From the NCBI GenBank assembly GCA_900768785.1, contig CAAGEG010000109.1, positions 1-18,331 on the forward strand: a stretch of 18,331 bases of DNA, read 5' to 3'. Source of the stretch: an uncultured Prevotella sp. (GTDB lineage Bacteria > Bacteroidota > Bacteroidia > Bacteroidales > Bacteroidaceae). Shown here one piece after another: positions 15,111 to 18,331 of this stretch. The notes beneath the pieces were generated by a model. It searched no databases. It was given only the letters and a program-made list of their open reading frames with translations, and was not told where the DNA came from. The position numbers and the translations under genes were made by a program. Position 1 is the first letter of the stretch. The number at the start of each line of letters is the position of its first letter.

Positions 15111-16889
15111 TTATTTTTGGTTGTCGTTAGCAGCCTTTTTGGCCCATGTGTCTTTAAGACCAACGGTCTTATTGTATATAGGTTTCTCTGCCGTAGAGTC
15201 GGGATCTGCCATGAAGTAGCCTATACGTTGGAACTGCAGATATTCTCCGGCATGTTTTTCTGCTGCATATTTTTCTACGAAACAAGTGTCGTTAACTTTC
15301 AAAGAGTCAGGATTGAGCAACTCTCTGAAGTCTCTCTCATCGGCAGATGGATTTTCAACATTAAACAGTCTGTCGTAAATCCTAACTTCAGCCTTTACAC
15401 AATGGTCGGCACTTACCCAATGGAGGGTGCCTTTAACCTTTCTGTTAGCTCCTTCCATGCCGCTTTTGCTTTCAGGATCATACTCTGCGTGTATCTCGGT
15501 TATATTACCTTCTGAATCTTTTACGCACCCCGTGCATTTAACAATATAAGCATTTTTCAATCTAACTTCCTTGCCGGGAGTCATTCTAAAGAATTTCTTA
15601 GGTGCATCTTCCATGAAATCTTCTCGTTCTATCCAGAGATTTTTGCTGAAAGTTATTGTGTGTGTGCCGTCGGCTTCGTTTTCAGGGTTGTTAACAGCCT
15701 CCATTTCTTCTGTCAAATCATCGGGATAGTTGGTGATAACAAGTTTTACAGGGTTTACAACTGCTGAAACTCTTATTGCGCGCTTGTTGAGGTCGTCTCT
15801 AACGGCAGCCTCAAGGAGTGCCATATCATTAAGTGCGTCAAACTTAGTATAGCCAATGCTCTTTATAAAGTTCCTTATGCTTTCGGGTGAATAGCCTCTT
15901 CTCCTCATTCCGCATAATGTAGGCATTCGCGGATCGTCCCATCCGCTAACCAGATTCTCGTTTACCAAAGCGAGTAACTTACGTTTACTCATCACGGTAT
16001 AAGTAAGATTGAGTCGGTTAAACTCTATCTGTCGTGGTCTGAAATCGTTAAGATTATCACCCTCACCTTTATATATCTTCAACTCATCAACAAGTTTATC
16101 GTAGAGAGGTCTATGTGGCACAAACTCTAAAGTACAAATAGAGTGTGTCACACCTTCAAAATAATCACTTTGTCCGTGTGCAAAATCATACATTGGATAA
16201 GCGTGCCATTTTGTTCCGGTACGGTGATGAGGAATGTGAATAATGCGATATATTATAGGGTCTCTAAAGTGCATGTTGGGGTTAGCCATATCTATCTTTG
16301 CGCGAAGCACCATACTTCCTTCTACTGCTTCGGGAGTATTCATATGGTTAAATAGCTTTATGTTCTCCTCAATCGGTCTGTCACGATATGGCGAAGGTGT
16401 TCCCGGCTGTGTTGGAGTGCCTTTTTGTTGGGCTATTTGCTCGCTTGTCTGTTCGTCAACATAGGCTTTGCCCTCTTTAACCATCCACATTGCCAAGTCC
16501 CAAAGCTGTTCGAAATAGTCGGAAGCGTAATACACGTTCTCCCAATGAAATCCAAGCCACTTGATATCGTTCATAATGGAGTCCACATATTCTGTGTCTT
16601 CTTTGCTCGGATTTGTGTCGTCGAAGCGCAGGTTGCATGTTCCGCCATAGTTTTCGGCAATACCGAAATCCATACAAATGGCTTTTGCGTGTCCTATATG
16701 CAGATAGCCGTTAGGCTCCGGCGGGAAACGGGTTTGCAGTCTTCCTCCGTTTTTACCTTCAGCAAGGTCTGTTGCTACCATTTGTTCAACGAAACTGATG
16801 CTCTTTTTCTCTTCTTCATTAGCGGCATTTCCGTCAACATTCTCTGTCATTATAGACTTGGAGATGTCTTTCATATCTTTATTCTCCAT
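15111..16889 (-). CDS. glnS: Glutamine-tRNA ligase
   Basis: Class I aminoacyl-tRNA synthetase that charges tRNA-Gln with glutamine in the cytoplasm. It has 592 residues. The catalytic core starts RFPPEPNGYLHIGHAKAIC (54-72; HIGH at 64-67), with LRFDDTNPSKE (87-97), CTLEFVPHRPLYD (252-264) and the KMSKS-equivalent VMSKRK (299-304). The rest (about 340-592) is the two-barrel anticodon-binding region. No YqeY/GatB-like tail is present. Compared with E. coli GlnRS (554 residues) it has about 25 extra N-terminal residues, acidic and lysine-rich (TENVDGNAANEEEKKS). The in-frame ATG at codon 14 is an alternative start that would remove half of this. Middle gene of an operon: 39 bp after mltG and 30 bp before the TPR gene. 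Confidence 0.96.
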   Translation of the reverse strand: MENKDMKDISKSIMTENVDGNAANEEEKKSISFVEQMVATDLAEGKNGGRLQTRFPPEPNGYLHIGHAKAICMDFGIAENYGGTCNLRFDDTNPSKEDTEYVDSIMNDIKWLGFHWENVYYASDYFEQLWDLAMWMVKEGKAYVDEQTSEQIAQQKGTPTQPGTPSPYRDRPIEENIKLFNHMNTPEAVEGSMVLRAKIDMANPNMHFRDPIIYRIIHIPHHRTGTKWHAYPMYDFAHGQSDYFEGVTHSICTLEFVPHRPLYDKLVDELKIYKGEGDNLNDFRPRQIEFNRLNLTYTVMSKRKLLALVNENLVSGWDDPRMPTLCGMRRRGYSPESIRNFIKSIGYTKFDALNDMALLEAAVRDDLNKRAIRVSAVVNPVKLVITNYPDDLTEEMEAVNNPENEADGTHTITFSKNLWIEREDFMEDAPKKFFRMTPGKEVRLKNAYIVKCTGCVKDSEGNITEIHAEYDPESKSGMEGANRKVKGTLHWVSADHCVKAEVRIYDRLFNVENPSADERDFRELLNPDSLKVNDTCFVEKYAAEKHAGEYLQFQRIGYFMADPDSTAEKPIYNKTVGLKDTWAKKAANDNQK

Positions 16890-16928
16890 TATAATATAAA
16901 TGTTTTGTTTTCAATCAATTATCACACA

Positions 16929-17987
16929 CTATTTAATCCCTTTGTTATTAAGGGCTTTTGTATATTTTGCGGCATTAGCAAGATGCTCGTTATAAGTAAC
17001 GGCAAAGTTGTGAGTACCGCTAAAGTCTTCTTTTGCGCACATATAAAAATAGTTATGCTTCACACGATTAAGCACAGCATCGATAGCAGCAACTGAAGCC
17101 ATGCGTATAGGTCCCGGAGGCAGCCCTGTGTTTCTATATGTGTTGTATGGACTTTTCACGCCAAGCATGTTGTTATATATGCGTTTTATAGAGAAGTCTC
17201 CAATGGCGAATTTTATTGTAGGGTCAGCTTGTAAGGGCATATCCGCCTTCAAACGGTTATAATACATGCCGGCAATCATCGGCTTTTCGGAATCTACGGC
17301 AGTCTCTTCATCTATTATGCTTGCCATAGTTATTACCTCTGTTGGTGATAGTCCCAATGATTTGGCTTTAGCCATGCGGTCTTCATTCCAGAAACGTTTG
17401 CTTTCTTTATCCATTTTGTCAAGCAACTTTTCGGGAGTGATATTCCAATACACGTCATAAGTGTTAGGAATGAACATGCACATAATGGTTTCCGGGGTGT
17501 AACCATATTTTGCGCAAAGAGCCGAGTTGGTAAGGGTGACATACAAATCTGTGCTGTCGGTCATCAATTTCCCGGCGAGAGCACCGGCAAGACGGTCTAT
17601 TGTTCTCACCGTTTGTATAGTTAGATGTACCGGCGCCTGCATGCCGTTTCTCATTCTCCTTATCACGGCAAGTGCACCATCGTATGGCGCAATCTCGTAA
17701 CGACCGCTTCTGATGTGTTGTTTATATCCCAAACATGTTGAAAGTATCCTGAAACCTACCATTCTATAAGTCGGTGAGGTCTCGTTAATCTTTGTATAAA
17801 CAGAGTCAATGGTGTCGTCGTCATCAATACACACATATACGCTCTTGTCGCTACTGCTCATCGGGGCAAAAAACAATAGTGCTCCTAATGATATCAAGAT
17901 GACTATAACGGCAATAAAAATATTTCTATTGCTGTTTTTAGATCCATTCTTTTTTGCACTTCTTTTCTTCCTTTGCATCACTATCAT
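16929..17987 (-). CDS. mltG: Endolytic peptidoglycan transglycosylase MltG
   Basis: Cleaves nascent glycan strands in the periplasm, setting their length. The 352 residues have a basic cytoplasmic tail (RKKRSAKKNGSKNSNR), one membrane anchor (about 22-41), and a YceG/MltG domain. The catalytic Glu corresponds to E228 in ASIIDEETA (222-230), which aligns with E218 of the E. coli enzyme in ASIIEKETA. The neighbouring E216 of E. coli is Asp here, a conservative change. YNRL, LQADPT and NTYRNTGLPPGPI are the other family motifs. The start may be 17987 or codon 4 (MQRKKR). First gene of the mltG-glnS-TPR operon, with a TACTTTTG box 15 bp ahead of the start. Confidence 0.95.
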   Translation of the reverse strand: MIVMQRKKRSAKKNGSKNSNRNIFIAVIVILISLGALLFFAPMSSSDKSVYVCIDDDDTIDSVYTKINETSPTYRMVGFRILSTCLGYKQHIRSGRYEIAPYDGALAVIRRMRNGMQAPVHLTIQTVRTIDRLAGALAGKLMTDSTDLYVTLTNSALCAKYGYTPETIMCMFIPNTYDVYWNITPEKLLDKMDKESKRFWNEDRMAKAKSLGLSPTEVITMASIIDEETAVDSEKPMIAGMYYNRLKADMPLQADPTIKFAIGDFSIKRIYNNMLGVKSPYNTYRNTGLPPGPIRMASVAAIDAVLNRVKHNYFYMCAKEDFSGTHNFAVTYNEHLANAAKYTKALNNKGIK

Positions 17988-18001
17988 GTTGTTTCGTAAC
18001 G

Positions 18002-18009
18002 CAAAAGTA
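18002..18009 (-). promoter_or_regulatory. -7 box (TACTTTTG) of the mltG operon
   Basis: TACTTTTG on the minus strand is a full match to TAnnTTTG and is followed by C, as often in this phylum. I do not see a good TTTG 19-21 bp upstream; a TTTTTTG lies directly against the box instead. It implies a leader of only a few nucleotides. Confidence 0.55.
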
Positions 18010-18110
18010 CAAAAAATTATTTAAATATATCCATTCGTTTAATTATTATGAATGTAAACGTGTTATAAAAGAACTTTATATATAACAACAACCTATAAAA
18101 ACCAGCTTGC

Positions 18111-18220
18111 GTAAGTATGGTGTTTACGAGTTGTAAGTATGGTATTTACATGTGCTAACTATGGTCTTTACGCATCGTAAGTATGTTACTTATGAATTGC
18201 AAGTATGGTATTTGACTTTG
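18111..18220. repeat. Five tandem 22-bp repeats with imperfect dyad symmetry
   Basis: Copies begin at 18111, 18133, 18155, 18177 and 18199, an exact 22-bp period with no spacers. The conserved part is GTAAGTATGGTATTTAC (copy 2 matches fully), followed by 5 variable bases. The conserved 17 bp is itself an imperfect palindrome: GTAAGTA against TATTTAC matches at 6 of 7 positions around TGG. Copies 3 to 5 carry one to several substitutions. The period (22 bp) is close to two helical turns, so all dyads face one side. Possible roles are an operator array, an iteron-like replication or partition site, or a variable-number tandem repeat. No coding use: 22 is not a multiple of three and stops are frequent. 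Confidence 0.88.
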
Positions 18221-18268
18221 ACTGATTTTACTTCACAGATTATTTGTTAGTTTACTGTTTTACTTCAC
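18221..18268. repeat. Direct repeat ACTG(A)TTTTACTTCAC
   Basis: ACTGATTTTACTTCAC (18221-18236) recurs as ACTGTTTTACTTCAC (18254-18268), differing by one inserted A. The first copy starts directly after the last 22-bp unit, and the spacing of 33 bp is one and a half times the array period. Both copies contain TTTAC, the right arm of the array's dyad, so they may be diverged relatives of it. Confidence 0.65.
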
Positions 18269-18331
18269 TTACTCTGCAATGTCTTCCTAAGACGCTTTAC
18301 AATGTTGTTCAGATGTTACTAAATCAGTACA

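Larger units (their letters stand above)
17988..18331. other. Intergenic region upstream of mltG, with repeat array
   Basis: These 344 bp hold the mltG -7 box (18002-18009), an AT-rich stretch with nothing recognisable (about 18010-18110), the five-copy 22-bp array (18111-18220), a second direct repeat (18221-18268), and a small GTCTT-cct-AAGAC hairpin (18281-18293). No open frame of useful length is present. The neighbouring gene on the right lies outside the window, so the array may belong to it rather than to mltG. Confidence 0.8.

Noticed and set aside
16929..17987. Inactive MltG because ASIIDEET differs from the E. coli motif
   Set aside because: Only the E216-equivalent is changed to Asp. 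The catalytic E218-equivalent (E228) is present.
18111..18220. CRISPR array
   Set aside because: The repeats are contiguous with no unique spacers of 25-40 bp, the units vary, and no cas gene is nearby.

Overview
The window looks like chromosomal DNA from a member of the Bacteroidales, most likely Prevotellaceae or a close relative. Five genes or operons are preceded by the Bacteroidota-type -7 box TAnnTTTG, three of them with a TTTG or TTG about 19-20 bp upstream. Shine-Dalgarno sequences are essentially absent and the DNA is AT-rich. The gene families are typical of that order: a Bacteroidales-type arm-binding tyrosine integrase, a TonB-dependent receptor, a YdcP/RlhA-like U32 protein, and a DUF2520-kdsC-maf cluster. 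The genus assignment is inference.

Left edge (1-885): the 5' part of a tyrosine integrase on the minus strand, interrupted by an in-frame TAA exactly between its arm-binding and core-binding domains. Upstream of it are five CTAAAC direct repeats phased at 11-12 or 22 bp, which look like integrase arm sites. A 12-bp hairpin marks the 3' end of ppdK. This is probably the end of a decaying integrated element next to ppdK.

Region 886-6354 (minus): ppdK (pyruvate, phosphate dikinase) with a textbook Bacteroidota promoter, then a TonB-dependent outer-membrane receptor with its own promoter and a strong terminator hairpin.

Region 6458-10295 (minus): an apparent operon, metA (predicted acetyl-CoA type by Glu111), a U32/RlhA-type protein, and a predicted lipoprotein with five membrane spans and a C-terminal zinc ribbon. 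The metA promoter faces, and is interleaved with, that of the next operon.

Region 10405-13530 (plus): a five-gene operon with 5-21 bp gaps: nitroreductase, DUF2520 Rossmann protein, KdsC-like HAD phosphatase (Kdo and LPS synthesis), Maf nucleotide pyrophosphatase, and DedA membrane protein. The theme is envelope biogenesis plus housekeeping.

Region 13647-17987 (minus): an apparent operon, mltG (peptidoglycan endolytic transglycosylase), glnS, and a cytoplasmic TPR protein, convergent with the previous operon.

Right edge (17988-18331): an intergenic stretch holding the mltG -7 box and, about 100 bp further out, five contiguous 22-bp repeats, each an imperfect dyad, followed by a second direct repeat. 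This array and the phased CTAAAC array at the left edge are the least explained structures here. I did not find a clear new multi-gene defence or mobile system within the window.
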